DNA from: Neorhizobium vignae
GTDB taxonomy: Bacteria; Pseudomonadota; Alphaproteobacteria; Rhizobiales; Rhizobiaceae
Direction: 5' to 3'
DNA: 64,000 nt
NCBI RefSeq assembly: GCF_000732195.1
Contig: NZ_JNNU01000025.1
Span: 16,859-80,858, forward strand
A model generated the notes under the pieces. It was not told where the DNA came from, ran no database searches, and was given only the letters and a program-made list of their open reading frames with translations. Both the position numbers and the translations under genes were made by a program. Below, piece after piece: positions 7,816 through 16,897 of the stretch. Each line of letters opens with the position of its first letter. The first letter of the stretch is position 1.

Positions 7816-8895
7816 GTGTCCGACGACGATAAAGACAGCAAAACAGAAAACCCGACCGCCAAACGGATGTCGGAAGCGGCGGACAAGGGTAACGTCCCGG
7901 TCTCCCGGGAGGTACCGCTTTTCGCCTCTATGCTGGCGTTCTATGTCTTTCTCGTCTTCTTCCTGCCCTCGAACATCGCAAAAATGGCCGAGACACTGAA
8001 GGACCTTTTCGAACAGCCGGATCAGTGGCGGCTCGAAAATTCGACGGACGTCGTTTCGCTGAGCGTCCATCTCGGCTGGGCGATCGCGGCGTTTCTCGTT
8101 CCGGTGATGCTGCTCTTTATCATTTTCGGGCTTGGCTCGTCGTTCGCGCAGAACATGCCGTCAATGGTTCTCGAGCGCGTGCGGCCCCAGATTTCCCGTG
8201 TTTCGCCCACCAAGGGTTTCGGGCGGATTTACAGCGTTCCGGGTTTCGTCGAGTTCGGAAAGTCGATCTTCAAGATCCTGATCGTGGCAGTGATCATGTA
8301 TTTCGCATTGCGCGGCGAATATCTGTCCTCGCTGGATGCGATGTTCTCGGATCCGCAGGTCATCCTCGTAAAACTGGATGCAATTATCCGCCAGATGGTG
8401 GTGGTTGTTGTCCTGTCGGCGGGGATACTTGCCGTCGTCGACGTCCTGTGGACGCGCTACCACTGGTACAACGAACTCAAGATGACCAAGCAGGAGGTCA
8501 AGGACGAATACAAGCAGGCGCAGGGCGACCCGATCGTCAAGCAGCGCCAGAAATCGGTTGCGCGCGATCGTGCCCGCCGGCGGATGATCAACAACGTGCC
8601 GCGCGCCACCCTGGTGATCGCCAACCCGACTCACTTTGCGGTAGCGCTGCGTTACGTGCGCGAGGAGAACGACGCGCCGGTCGTCGTCGCCAAGGGCCAG
8701 GATCTGATTGCCCTCAAGATTCGCGAAATCGCCGAGCAAAACGACATCCCCATTTTCGAGGATCCGCCCCTGGCGCGCTCCATGTTTGCGCAAGTCTCGG
8801 CGGATAGTGTCATTCCGCCAGTCTTCTACAAGGCTGTGGCAGAACTCGTGCACCGGGTCTACGCTTCCCGGTCGCAAAAAAAACGGACACGCTGA
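7816..8895 (+). CDS. flhB: Flagellar export gate protein FlhB
   Basis: Membrane component of the flagellar type III export apparatus that switches substrate class after self-cleavage. 359 residues. Start is GTG 7816 (MSDDDKDSKTENPTAKRMSE), giving the usual polar N-terminus that FlhB proteins share (T-x-K-R). Four membrane segments lie about residues 30-52, 85-112, 145-170 and 185-210. The autocleavage motif NPTH occurs in VIANPTHFAVALRY at about residue 271. It comes after the fliG terminator and 5 bp before the orf38-like gene, with which it is probably cotranscribed. Confidence 0.96.
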   Translation: MSDDDKDSKTENPTAKRMSEAADKGNVPVSREVPLFASMLAFYVFLVFFLPSNIAKMAETLKDLFEQPDQWRLENSTDVVSLSVHLGWAIAAFLVPVMLLFIIFGLGSSFAQNMPSMVLERVRPQISRVSPTKGFGRIYSVPGFVEFGKSIFKILIVAVIMYFALRGEYLSSLDAMFSDPQVILVKLDAIIRQMVVVVVLSAGILAVVDVLWTRYHWYNELKMTKQEVKDEYKQAQGDPIVKQRQKSVARDRARRRMINNVPRATLVIANPTHFAVALRYVREENDAPVVVAKGQDLIALKIREIAEQNDIPIFEDPPLARSMFAQVSADSVIPPVFYKAVAELVHRVYASRSQKKRTR

Positions 8896-8900
8896 GCGTC

Positions 8901-9335
8901 ATGAAGAAATGCACCTACTCCACCGAACGGGAAGAAATCGTTGCACAAGCAATCAGCCCGGTGGCTTCGGAACTTCGCCTGCTCGATGCCGGCGATCTCA
9001 TCTCACTTCTACGTCTAGAGTGCCACGGCAGCCTTGCCGATCTCGTGTCCTCAGCAGCCGAGCTCTATTTCCATCCGGGGACCGTCAGTTTCGGCGCCGG
9101 CGGCGACTACAAGCTCGAATGGAACGGCAAGCCGGAAGTCGTTCTGGACCTCGAAATCAAGCCGCGCGGTGTTTCGGTTTATGCGCGTCTGACGCTGGCT
9201 GACCAGCTGGCAGCCCTCGAGATCGACCACATTGCGTTCCAAGCCCCCTTCGAGGATCCCCACGACAACACAGCTTTCCTGGCAAAGAGCCTCCAGGAAG
9301 CCAAGTTCGTGAAGACCAGCAACTCGCAGATGTGA
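8901..9335 (+). CDS. Conserved flagellar-cluster protein (orf38-like)
   Basis: 144 residues, cytoplasmic, no membrane segment. It starts MKKCTYSTEREEIVAQAIS 5 bp after flhB and ends LQEAKFVKTSNSQM. It occupies the place between visR and flhB where the Sinorhizobium meliloti flagellar locus has the uncharacterised orf38. The middle (VSFGAGGDYKLEWNGKPEV) looks like alternating beta strands. It converges with visR. I assign it to that family by position and general character only; no function is known to me. Confidence 0.7.
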   Translation: MKKCTYSTEREEIVAQAISPVASELRLLDAGDLISLLRLECHGSLADLVSSAAELYFHPGTVSFGAGGDYKLEWNGKPEVVLDLEIKPRGVSVYARLTLADQLAALEIDHIAFQAPFEDPHDNTAFLAKSLQEAKFVKTSNSQM

Positions 9336-9336
9336 G

Positions 9337-9355
9337 CCGGGGCGCCCCACCCCGG
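9337..9355. terminator. Possible stem-loop between convergent orf38-like gene and visR
   Basis: CCGGGG at 9337-9342 can pair with CCCCGG at 9350-9355 across a 7-base loop. It lies in the 53-bp convergent gap, where a shared terminator would be expected. There is no clear T-run on either side, so it is a weak candidate. Confidence 0.35.
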
Positions 9356-9388
9356 AGGGCGAAAAAGACGGGTTCTTCTCAGAACGGT

Positions 9389-10135
9389 TCAGTGGATATA
9401 ACCGAGCCTTATCGCCTTGGCGATCGCCTGGATGCGGTTGACCGAATCGAGCTTGATGGTGGCCGAGCCGAGATAGGCGTTGACAGTGTGGACGGAGAGG
9501 CCAAGCTTTTCGGCAATCTCTTCGCTGATGCGACCGTCGCCGGCCAGCTGAAGGCAGGCAATCTCGCGTTCGCTCAGCGATTCCGCCGGAACGCTGCGGC
9601 GCTCGTCAAGTGCCAGGAGGTCCATGACCACCTGGCAGCTCTTGACATGCTGGTCGATGATGACATCGCTCACCAAATCCATCGATGCCCCGAAGAAAGC
9701 GACGTAGCCGTTGCCGAGGGCGCCCAGGCGGACAGGAAAGGCGATACCCGAAAAGGGAACGACGCCGGGATCCAGGCGATGCGTCAATGGCGAAAATTCG
9801 CCAGCATCGGCAAAACTGGTATTCTCCGATCCGTTCCAGATCAGCGGCAGGAGCGACGTTTCGATATGCTCCAGCAGCGCCTCGCCATATACACCGATGA
9901 GCTGGTTGCTGCTCTCGAGCGCGCCGGCTCCCCAGTTTTCGAGCTCGCATACAAGCTTACGCTTGTTGGGCAGCCCGGCGCCGGCAATCCGGAAAACCGC
10001 AAAATTCCGCGCCTTCAGGTTTTTCTGCATGGCGACGAGCTTCGGAAAGATGTCTGACCGGCTCGATGCGCGCTGGAGGCGCAGATACTGGATGCTTCCA
10101 GGTCCGTCTGCCGTGCCGCTGCGCGAATAACCCAT
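9389..10135 (-). CDS. visR: LuxR-type flagellar master regulator VisR
   Basis: Transcription regulator that in Sinorhizobium and Agrobacterium works with VisN as a heteromeric activator at the top of the flagellar and chemotaxis regulon. 248 residues. The C-terminal LuxR helix-turn-helix covers about residues 180-245 (SLSEREIACLQLAGDGRISE, with the recognition helix in LGLSVHTVNAYLGSATIKL). The N-terminal 170 residues form a sensor-like alpha/beta domain of the autoinducer-binding type, ligand unknown. It starts 13 bp after visN ends, so the two are cotranscribed. The S. meliloti order fliF-visN-visR is kept. Confidence 0.9.
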   Translation of the reverse strand: MGYSRSGTADGPGSIQYLRLQRASSRSDIFPKLVAMQKNLKARNFAVFRIAGAGLPNKRKLVCELENWGAGALESSNQLIGVYGEALLEHIETSLLPLIWNGSENTSFADAGEFSPLTHRLDPGVVPFSGIAFPVRLGALGNGYVAFFGASMDLVSDVIIDQHVKSCQVVMDLLALDERRSVPAESLSEREIACLQLAGDGRISEEIAEKLGLSVHTVNAYLGSATIKLDSVNRIQAIAKAIRLGYIH

Positions 10136-10148
10136 TGAAATTATTTTC

Positions 10149-10886
10149 CTAAACTAAGTTGTTGCGAACCGCGTAGGCAATCGCCTCGGAGCGGGTCTTG
10201 GTTGCCGTCTTGCGCATCACGCTGGTGATGTAATTGTTGATCGTATTGCGGGATATGCCGAGGATCACGGCGATCTCGTCACTGGTCTTGCCCTCCGCAA
10301 TCCAGAAGAGACATTCCAGCTCGCGTTCCGTCAGTTCGAAATCACGCTCCGTCCTGGCATCGGCATTCTCTCCAAAACTGGCGCCATAGGCAGCGAACAA
10401 GCCCACCTCCCTCAGTCGTTCCTGCGACAGGATGATGCCGTCCAGGAACAGCAGCATCAGGGAGAAACGCGTCCTGCCGACGCAAAAGGTCAGCGCGCAG
10501 TACTGCCGGCTGATGTCGTCAGGCGGCACGATGTCCTCAGGCAACAAGGCAAAGCTGGGTGTCAGAAGCGAGAGGCATTTTTCCAGTTCGGTGGAACGCG
10601 CGTAACCGCTTGCGAGCTCCGAGCCCAGGCGCCGTACGAGATCAAAGGGCCAGTTGGAGGTAACTATGAAATCGAGGCCCTGTTCCTGGATTAGGTCGTA
10701 GCGGGCCAGCAGAAAATGAGAAGCGCCGACGTAATCCGCGAGCAGGCGCATGACCGCCTGAATGTTGTTGGAGCCGGCCAAAACCGAAAGACGGCGAACC
10801 AATTGTTCACGCGAGAGTCCTCTGGAGCCGGCAGACTCCGCATAGGAGCGCCCCTCCGTCATCATTTCTACCCCCGACAACTCCAT
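10149..10886 (-). CDS. visN: LuxR-type flagellar master regulator VisN
   Basis: Partner of VisR. 245 residues from ATG 10886 (MELSGVEMMTEG), chosen because a GGGGAG/AGG ribosome site precedes it and the length matches the S. meliloti protein (about 247); an in-frame ATG 30 bp upstream would add ten residues. The C-terminal HTH lies at about residues 180-240 (LTERELECLFWIAEGKTSDE, recognition helix ILGISRNTINNYITSVM). The N-terminal half is a ligand-binding-like domain. Separated from fliF by about 390 bp containing a terminator, so visN-visR has its own promoter. Confidence 0.9.
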   Translation of the reverse strand: MELSGVEMMTEGRSYAESAGSRGLSREQLVRRLSVLAGSNNIQAVMRLLADYVGASHFLLARYDLIQEQGLDFIVTSNWPFDLVRRLGSELASGYARSTELEKCLSLLTPSFALLPEDIVPPDDISRQYCALTFCVGRTRFSLMLLFLDGIILSQERLREVGLFAAYGASFGENADARTERDFELTERELECLFWIAEGKTSDEIAVILGISRNTINNYITSVMRKTATKTRSEAIAYAVRNNLV

Positions 10887-11224
10887 TCGGTACCTGCTCC
10901 CCACCACGTGGCGCATTCATCATGAATACCCGCATCGCGGCATGTTGTGATTCCCATACAACCCCTCCAGCGCCGAAACGATCCCGGATTAAGCAAATAC
11001 ATCAAGAATAATGGCGGTAGCCGCTTGCCCTCGTCGTAGACCCCGTGAGTTTCAGCAGTTCCACCCCTTTGGACCTCTGGAAGTGATTGTACGAATCAAG
11101 GCCATTGTAGGAGACGCGTTACGAATTACCATCGCCCCGACATCGGATTTCCCCAGTTGCGCCATATTCATGCTGATTCGCTGTATATATAAATTAGCCA
11201 AGTGTGCGGCGGGGCTGAAAAGAA
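10887..11224. promoter_or_regulatory. visNR upstream region, no gene
   Basis: About 340 bp between the visN start and the terminator of fliF. It is more AT-rich than its neighbours, with stretches such as TATATATAAATTA near 11183-11196. No open frame here has codon use or homology I would accept. It should carry the visNR promoter and any regulator sites; I cannot place them by eye. Confidence 0.5.
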
Positions 11225-11249
11225 ATGGGCCGGACAATGTCCGGCCCAT
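11225..11249 (-). terminator. Intrinsic terminator after fliF
   Basis: A 12-bp perfect inverted repeat (ATGGGCCGGACA at 11225-11236 and its complement at 11238-11249) lies 26 bp past the fliF stop. In the minus-strand direction it is followed by TTCTTTTC, a U-rich tail. It isolates visN-visR from readthrough of the che-fliF genes. Confidence 0.85.
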
Positions 11250-11275
11250 AGCGATCATATTTTCGTGATACCCGA

Positions 11276-12946
11276 TCAGGCTGCCTTTTCGAGCGCCCAC
11301 TTGCGAAGAATCTTGGCGGCGCGCTCTTCGGAGATTTCGACCATGCGGGCCAGGCGCTTTTCGGGACCTTCCTTGACGCGGCGGTTGAAGCCCTCGTCGT
11401 CGCCACCGCCCAGCATGTCGTTCGAGCTGTCGAAACCGAAGTCGGAGCCGAACCCGTCCATGAGAGCCGGGCTGCCGGTCGTCGGCGAGAAATCCGGAAG
11501 TTCGAGACCTGCACCGTCCGACGCTTCGCCGGCGACGCTGTTGCCGCTGACGGTGCGGATGAGCGGGCGAAGACCGAGCCAGACCACCAGGAAAGCAACC
11601 AGCACGAAGGCCAGCGAGTTGATGATGCCCGCGACGTTCCGGCTCAGCATGTCCATCAGGCCCGGGCCGCTGGAGGCTTCGCTGAGCAGCTGGTTCTCCA
11701 GGAAGTCCATAGCCGTCAACGTGACTATGTCGCCGCGGTTGGCATTGATGCCGGCTGCGGATGCCACGATCTTCTGCATCTCAGCGAGATAGGCATCGAC
11801 CTTGGCCTGGTCGGCCGGCTCGCCGACCATTTTCGCGATACGACCCTTGTTGACGACGACTGCGACCGAAACCTTCTCGATCTGATAGCTGTTGCGCGTC
11901 GTGGCGACGGTCTTCTGGTTGATTTCGTAGTTGGTCTGCTCTTCCTTTTTGTCGGACTGATCAGACGATTTCGGACCGTTCGCCCCACCCGGAGGCGGAG
12001 CGGCCTGCGGCACGTTCTGCTCCACGGTCGTGGCGTTGTCGTCCTGGGTCTGCTGCGATTTCGACGCTTCCTTGGTGGTGCGGACCGAGCGTTCGACGCG
12101 GGAGTTCGGATCGAACACCGTCTCGTTGATCTGCTGGCTGTCCGTGTTAAGGGCCGCCGTGACGCTGGAACGGAAATTGTCCATGCCGAGGAAAGGCGCC
12201 AGCGCCTTGTCGATATTGTTTTCGATTTCCTGCTGAACGTTCTGGACGATGCTCAGCGACTTGTTCATTTCGCTGCCGCCGTATTCGTCGCCTGATGCGA
12301 GCAGCTGACCGGCGGAATCGAGAATGGTCACGTCGTCCACGTCGAGGCCGGGGACCGCGGAGGCGACAAGGTGGCGAATGGACGAAGCAGCCTTGCGCCC
12401 CGTTGTCGAACTGGCCCGGATCATTACCGATGCCGTCGGTTTCTGCTCACCCCTGCGGAAGTTGCCGACATCCGGCATGACGATGTGAACGCGGGCAGCG
12501 TTGACGCCGTTGATCTGCTGGATCGAGCGGCCGATCTCCCCTTCGAGGGCGCGAACGCGGGTGACTTCCTGCATGAAGGAGGTCAGCCCGAGCGAACCGA
12601 CATTGTCGAAGAGTTCATAACCGGCATTGGTGCTGTTCGGTAGGCCCCGCTCGGCCAGCAGAAGCCGCGCCTTGCTTGTCGAGCCCGCAGGAACCTGAAG
12701 GCTCGAACCGTCCGTACCGACCTGGAAGGACATGTTGGCCTCGGCCAGCGCGATGCTTACCTGGTTGAGGTCGGCCGTATCAAGACCGACATAGAGCGTC
12801 TCGTAAGCCGGCTTGTTAACGAAGAGGGCCGCAGCAATGACGATCGCAATTGAAACGACGCCGACAGCGCCTAAAGCAATAAGTCGCGTCTGGCCTAAAC
12901 CGGCCAGATTTTTAAAGACTTGTGAAAATTGAGCCAACAGATTCAT
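11276..12946 (-). CDS. fliF: Flagellar MS-ring protein FliF
   Basis: Forms the MS ring in the inner membrane, the base on which the rod, C-ring and export gate assemble. 556 residues, normal length. N-terminal membrane helix near residues 22-45, YscJ/FliF ring-building domain about 45-230 (ARVHIVMPDVGNFRRGEQKP), a long polar periplasmic region rich in Gln/Ser/Pro, second membrane helix about 445-465 (IINSLAFVLVAFLVVWLGLR), and a C-terminal tail ending ERAAKILRKWALEKAA that binds FliG. It is downstream of cheT across 172 bp and ends at a terminator. Confidence 0.96.
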   Translation of the reverse strand: MNLLAQFSQVFKNLAGLGQTRLIALGAVGVVSIAIVIAAALFVNKPAYETLYVGLDTADLNQVSIALAEANMSFQVGTDGSSLQVPAGSTSKARLLLAERGLPNSTNAGYELFDNVGSLGLTSFMQEVTRVRALEGEIGRSIQQINGVNAARVHIVMPDVGNFRRGEQKPTASVMIRASSTTGRKAASSIRHLVASAVPGLDVDDVTILDSAGQLLASGDEYGGSEMNKSLSIVQNVQQEIENNIDKALAPFLGMDNFRSSVTAALNTDSQQINETVFDPNSRVERSVRTTKEASKSQQTQDDNATTVEQNVPQAAPPPGGANGPKSSDQSDKKEEQTNYEINQKTVATTRNSYQIEKVSVAVVVNKGRIAKMVGEPADQAKVDAYLAEMQKIVASAAGINANRGDIVTLTAMDFLENQLLSEASSGPGLMDMLSRNVAGIINSLAFVLVAFLVVWLGLRPLIRTVSGNSVAGEASDGAGLELPDFSPTTGSPALMDGFGSDFGFDSSNDMLGGGDDEGFNRRVKEGPEKRLARMVEISEERAAKILRKWALEKAA

Positions 12947-13118
12947 TCTGTTCCCACATCGCCAACTAGGTATTCGAGCCTATGCTCAATCGCACCTTAG
13001 GAAGCGAAGCTTGTGCGAGCGTTTCGCGGGCACATGGTTTTGGCGATTGTGGATGGGATCGTGAGACTGGCGAGTGTCCCGGCCGTCATGGCCGAAGCAT
13101 GCCTGTCGGGGCTGGCGA

Positions 13119-13508
13119 TCAGAAGAAATCGAAATCGCCGGCTGCCTTGCTCAAAGGCTGGGAATGGCCGTGGCGCATGCCGTTGGTGAGCGCCTTCTGC
13201 ATGTCGGCGAGCTTGACGAGATTGAGGGCGGTCGAGACATCGACCATCCATTCGCTGGGAATGCCGCCGGTGATCGTATCGACGAATTCCGCAAGGCCGC
13301 GCGTCTTCTGGACGGCAAGGTCGATGCCCTGCAGGACTTTCAAGCTGTCCGGCGACTGAAGGATCGTTTCGCCGCCGAGCTCCAGAAGCTGCGGCTCGAC
13401 CCGTTCGATCAGGTATGCGACGTCATGAAGCTCCGAGACCAGGCGCATCAGGACTTCTGGAAGAGATTCCTCAAAGGGAGCGATTGGCGTCTTGACGGTG
13501 TCGTTCAT
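13119..13508 (-). CDS. cheT: Chemotaxis protein CheT (last gene of the che operon)
   Basis: 129 residues from ATG 13508 (MNDTVKTPIAPFEESLPEVL); longer upstream frames are out-of-frame readings of cheD. The protein is helical and shows a CheZ-like C-terminus rich in Asp/Phe (SKAAGDFDFF) after a middle helix pair (VDVSTALNLVKLADMQKALT). In S. meliloti the gene in this exact place was called orf10 and later cheT, and was linked to signal termination. The C-terminal FDFF tail resembles the CheY-binding tail of CheZ; that parallel is my inference. Ends 172 bp before fliF. Confidence 0.8.
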   Translation of the reverse strand: MNDTVKTPIAPFEESLPEVLMRLVSELHDVAYLIERVEPQLLELGGETILQSPDSLKVLQGIDLAVQKTRGLAEFVDTITGGIPSEWMVDVSTALNLVKLADMQKALTNGMRHGHSQPLSKAAGDFDFF

Positions 13509-13537
13509 GGCTTCTTTCGCCCCGAGAATTGACTTCT

Positions 13538-14095
13538 TTAAAAGAACTCGATTGAGCTCTCGACCGGCTTCGACGGCGTGCGTACCGGACGCTCCTCCAT
13601 AGCCACCGTTCGTTGAGTTTCGGCACCGGTCAGCGGATACTGACGAGCCCGGCCGCTCACCGGCCAGAACTCGAGCTTGCGCCCGTGTTCCCCGCCCGTT
13701 GAGGAACCGACCACCGGAATGCCTTCGTCCTTTAGAAACTGCATTGCGAATGCGGCATTCTGTTCGCCGACATTCGAAAAGCTGGCAATCGTCTTGGCGC
13801 CGCCGAAAATCTTCGCTTCCAACCGGTCTCGCCGGGCACCCTGCTTCAAAAGTCCGTTGATCAGCAACTCCATCAGATGCACGCCATAACGCGTTGCATC
13901 GCCGCCCGAGGTCATGGAGCCGCCGGATCCCGGAAGCAGGAAGTGGTTCATGCCGCCGATACCGGCGACAGGGTCGCGAAGACAAGCAGCCACGCATGAA
14001 CCCAAAATCGTCGAGAGGACGGCATTCGGGTCGTTCAGGACCTTAAATTCCCCCTGGATGATATGGACACGCCTGACTGCAGCGGCGTCATTCAT
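13538..14095 (-). CDS. cheD: Chemoreceptor glutamine deamidase CheD
   Basis: Deamidates glutamines in methyl-accepting receptors. 185 residues. The catalytic motif is present: Cys in VLSTILGSCVAACLRDP (about residue 33), followed by GIGGMNHFLLPG with the conserved His, and the second motif ARRDRLEAKIFGGAKT. Start overlaps the cheY2 stop by 4 bp. The C-terminal 25 residues are basic and extend beyond the minimal CheD fold. Member of the icpA-to-cheT operon. Confidence 0.95.
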   Translation of the reverse strand: MNDAAAVRRVHIIQGEFKVLNDPNAVLSTILGSCVAACLRDPVAGIGGMNHFLLPGSGGSMTSGGDATRYGVHLMELLINGLLKQGARRDRLEAKIFGGAKTIASFSNVGEQNAAFAMQFLKDEGIPVVGSSTGGEHGRKLEFWPVSGRARQYPLTGAETQRTVAMEERPVRTPSKPVESSIEFF

Positions 14096-14481
14096 TTCAA
14101 TGCTCCAAACACCGCTTCGATAGCGGCCTTCATCTTTTCGATCGTAAACGGCTTGGCGAGAACGTTGTTGGCGCCGAGCTGGGCCGCTTTCTGAACCAGG
14201 GCGCGGTCACCCTGAGCGGTCAGGATAATGAACGCGGCCTTCTTGGTGTTCGGATTCGCGCGGACGGCCTGGAGAAAACCGATCCCGTCCATCTTCGGCA
14301 TGTTGAAGTCCGAAATAACGAGATGGTGGGGCTGTTCCGCCATGATCTTCATGCCCTGCTCGCCATCGCCGGCCGCAGTGATCTGTTTGAAGCCGAGCTG
14401 TGTCAGGGCGTCGCTGAGCAGCAGGCGGCTGGTGACCTGATCATCAACGATCAGAACTTTGATTTTTTCAGCGATAGACAT
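14092..14481 (-). CDS. cheY2: Chemotaxis response regulator CheY2
   Basis: Single receiver domain, 129 residues. Phosphoacceptor Asp58 sits in LVISDFNMPKMDG; the acidic pair is in LIVDDQ, the conserved Thr in FIILTAQG and the Lys in NVLAKPFT. In S. meliloti CheY2 is the main motor-binding regulator while CheY1 acts as a phosphate sink; the same Asp position supports orthology. It starts directly after cheB stops and overlaps cheD by 4 bp. Confidence 0.95.
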   Translation of the reverse strand: MSIAEKIKVLIVDDQVTSRLLLSDALTQLGFKQITAAGDGEQGMKIMAEQPHHLVISDFNMPKMDGIGFLQAVRANPNTKKAAFIILTAQGDRALVQKAAQLGANNVLAKPFTIEKMKAAIEAVFGALK

Positions 14482-15522
14482 TTATTCGGTACCTTCTTTT
14501 CGGGCGGCAGTTAACTTCAACACTTCTTCTCCTATGGAGCCTAGCGGCAGTTGCTGCTCGACGGCCCCCATTTCATGGGCAACCCTCGGCATGCCGTAGA
14601 CCACACACGTCTTTTCGTTTTGCCCGATCGTGCGTGCGCCCGCGCTACGCATTCTGAGCAAACCTGCAGCTCCGTCGCGGCCCATGCCCGTCAGGATAAC
14701 CCCGACTGCATTGCGACCCGCCAGATCGGCGACCGAGTCGAAAAGGACGTCCACCGAGGGCCTGTGGCCGTTTACCGGCTCCTTTTCGATCAGCCGGCAA
14801 CATGGCGCCGACGGATTGACCACCTGCAAGTGCCGTTCGCCACCAGGCGCGAGGTAGATCTTGCCGATCTCCAGCCGCGCGCCATCGGTGGCTTCCTGCA
14901 CCACAGGAGCGCAGATACGATTAAGCCGTTCAGCAAAACTTTTGGTAAACGTGGAGGGCATATGTTGAGTAATTACGGTCGGTGGGCAGTTTTGCGGGAA
15001 CTTTTGCAGCACCGCGATGAGGGCTTCAACGCCTCCGGTTGAGGACCCTATGGCCACAACCTTCCGGCCGACACGGTATTCCGCGGCGGGTGCCGCTGCG
15101 ATGACCGGCGCAGGCCCGTTCCGGCGTGGACCTGACCGGGCTGCAGCCTTGACCTTTTCGGCAAGATCCATGAAAGGGCGAACGTCGCCGGGAGCCGGCT
15201 TGCCGACACAGTCAAAGGCGCCGATCTCGAGAGCGGCCAGCGTCGCATTGGCACCCTGGTGCGTCATGGCGGAAACCATGATGACCGGCATCGGGCGCAG
15301 GCGCATGATCTTTTCGAGGAATTCCAGCCCGTTCATATTTGGCATCTCGATATCGAGGGTAACGACATCGGGATTGAGCTGCTTGATTGCGACGCGCGCT
15401 TCCAGCGCGTCGCCGGCCTGGCCGACGACGTTCACCTCCGGATCGGAATTCAGGATGGCCGTGATCAGGCCGCGCATGGTCGGGGAATCGTCGACGACCA
15501 GGACCCGTGCCGGAGCGCTCAT
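14482..15522 (-). CDS. cheB: Chemotaxis methylesterase CheB
   Basis: Protein-glutamate methylesterase that removes methyl groups from receptors when phosphorylated by CheA. 346 residues: receiver domain about 1-125 with Asp57 in VVTLDIEMPNMNG, linker, then esterase domain about 155-346. Catalytic residues are visible as Ser in VAIGSSTGGVEAL, His in VITQHMPSTFTKSF and Asp in LTGMGRDGAAGLL. Overlaps cheR by 4 bp and abuts cheY2. Confidence 0.97.
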   Translation of the reverse strand: MSAPARVLVVDDSPTMRGLITAILNSDPEVNVVGQAGDALEARVAIKQLNPDVVTLDIEMPNMNGLEFLEKIMRLRPMPVIMVSAMTHQGANATLAALEIGAFDCVGKPAPGDVRPFMDLAEKVKAAARSGPRRNGPAPVIAAAPAAEYRVGRKVVAIGSSTGGVEALIAVLQKFPQNCPPTVITQHMPSTFTKSFAERLNRICAPVVQEATDGARLEIGKIYLAPGGERHLQVVNPSAPCCRLIEKEPVNGHRPSVDVLFDSVADLAGRNAVGVILTGMGRDGAAGLLRMRSAGARTIGQNEKTCVVYGMPRVAHEMGAVEQQLPLGSIGEEVLKLTAARKEGTE

Positions 15523-16427
15523 GCCTTCCTCCCTGCATTCTTACCGGTATAACGATAGGTCGTGATGCCGATGTTATCGAACAGGTTCTTCGCGTCGCCG
15601 GAGACACGTTCGGAGTGGCCGATATAAAGATGTCCGCCTTCAGGCAGCAGCGAGGCAAAGCGGGACCAGATTTTCATCTGCGTCGGCTCGTCGAAATAGA
15701 TGACGACGTTGCGGCAGAAGATGACATCGAAATTGCCCTTGAAGGGCCATTGCGCCATCAGGTTCAGCTCGTTGAAGGTGATCAGCTTCTTGACGCGCTC
15801 GTCGATCTGGAACCTGCGGCGTCCGCCGGCATCGACCTCCCGGAACCACTGCTTACGCATGGCGGGCGTCATGGTCTCGAGCGCGTTGTCGTCGTAGACG
15901 CCGGCGCGGGCCGCGGCCAGGATCTTCGGATCGATATCGGTCGCCAGGATGCGGAAGTCGAGATCGGCCGCATTGGGAAGCAGCGACAGTGCGGTCAGCG
16001 CAATCGAATACGGCTCCTGCCCGTCCGAACATGCGGCCGACCAGATGCGCACGCGACCGCCGCTCTTGGCGCGGTTGATCAGACCCGGCAGAACCTCATC
16101 GCGCAGGTGCTCGAAGTGATGGTTCTCGCGGAAGAAACGGGTGAAGTTGGTCGTCAGATGCGACAGCATCTCGCGGCGGGCGGCAGCACCTTCGGGCGAC
16201 GCGACCAGAACGCAATAGTCCTTGAACCCGCGCAGCCCCAAAGCCCGGATATGCTTGGAAAGGCGGGAATAGACGAGCGAGGCCTTGGAATCGTTGAGAT
16301 AGATCCCGGCATCGGCGTAGATCATCGCCGAAATATCGGTGAGGTCACGACGCGTCAGCGGATATTCGCCGCTTGCGAGGACTTCATCCGGTGACTGTCG
16401 GCTTTCGATGGCGCCCAGGGGCTTCAT
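15519..16427 (-). CDS. cheR: Chemoreceptor methyltransferase CheR
   Basis: SAM-dependent methyltransferase acting on receptor glutamates. 302 residues. The N-terminal helical domain spans about 25-95; the Rossmann-like domain follows with the SAM-binding VRIWSAACSDGQEPYSIALT motif and the acidic strand end LDFRILATDID. The NVVIYF motif typical of CheR lies in FDVIFCRNVVIYFDEPTQ. Overlaps cheW and cheB by 4 bp each, so the operon is translationally coupled. Confidence 0.97.
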   Translation of the reverse strand: MKPLGAIESRQSPDEVLASGEYPLTRRDLTDISAMIYADAGIYLNDSKASLVYSRLSKHIRALGLRGFKDYCVLVASPEGAAARREMLSHLTTNFTRFFRENHHFEHLRDEVLPGLINRAKSGGRVRIWSAACSDGQEPYSIALTALSLLPNAADLDFRILATDIDPKILAAARAGVYDDNALETMTPAMRKQWFREVDAGGRRRFQIDERVKKLITFNELNLMAQWPFKGNFDVIFCRNVVIYFDEPTQMKIWSRFASLLPEGGHLYIGHSERVSGDAKNLFDNIGITTYRYTGKNAGRKA

Positions 16428-16891
16428 GCAACTTCGCTTTCCGTGTCGGGGAAGAGGGCATCCAGCTCGATCATGCAGATCATCCGCTTATCGATGGCGA
16501 GAATCCCCCGGGCATATTGTCTCTCCAGGTCGGAAGATACTTCCGGTACTGGCTGGATATTCTCGTCGGTAATCGTAAGGATATCGGAAACGGCTTCGAC
16601 GAGGAGACCGACAACTTTGGTCTTCATCTGCGCCACGATGATCACATGGCGCGCCGTCGGCTCCGCATCCTTCATGCCAAGCCGGGCCGAAAGGTCGACG
16701 ATCGGCAGAACCGCGCCGCGCAGATTGATGACACCCAGGACATAGGCCGGCGCATGCGGCAGCGGCGTTGCCTGCGTCCATCCGCGAATTTCGCGGACGG
16801 ACATGATGTTCACGCAAAATTCCTGATCGCTGATGCGAAAAGCGATCAGCTCCTTGCTTCCCTGGATCAGATTCTTCACGGCATACGACAT
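16424..16891 (-). CDS. cheW: Chemotaxis adaptor CheW
   Basis: Scaffold protein linking receptors to CheA. 155 residues, one CheW fold. The conserved stretches FRISDQEFCVNIMSVREI near residue 20 and YVLGVINLRGAVLPIVDL near residue 55 are the CheW signatures. It starts 6 bp after cheA ends and overlaps cheR by 4 bp. Confidence 0.96.
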   Translation of the reverse strand: MSYAVKNLIQGSKELIAFRISDQEFCVNIMSVREIRGWTQATPLPHAPAYVLGVINLRGAVLPIVDLSARLGMKDAEPTARHVIIVAQMKTKVVGLLVEAVSDILTITDENIQPVPEVSSDLERQYARGILAIDKRMICMIELDALFPDTESEVA

Positions 16892-16897
16892 ATCAAC

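Noticed and set aside
13509..13997. Long N-terminal extension of CheT
   Set aside because: These codons are the out-of-frame reading of cheD; the product is Arg-rich and the real CheT starts at 13508.
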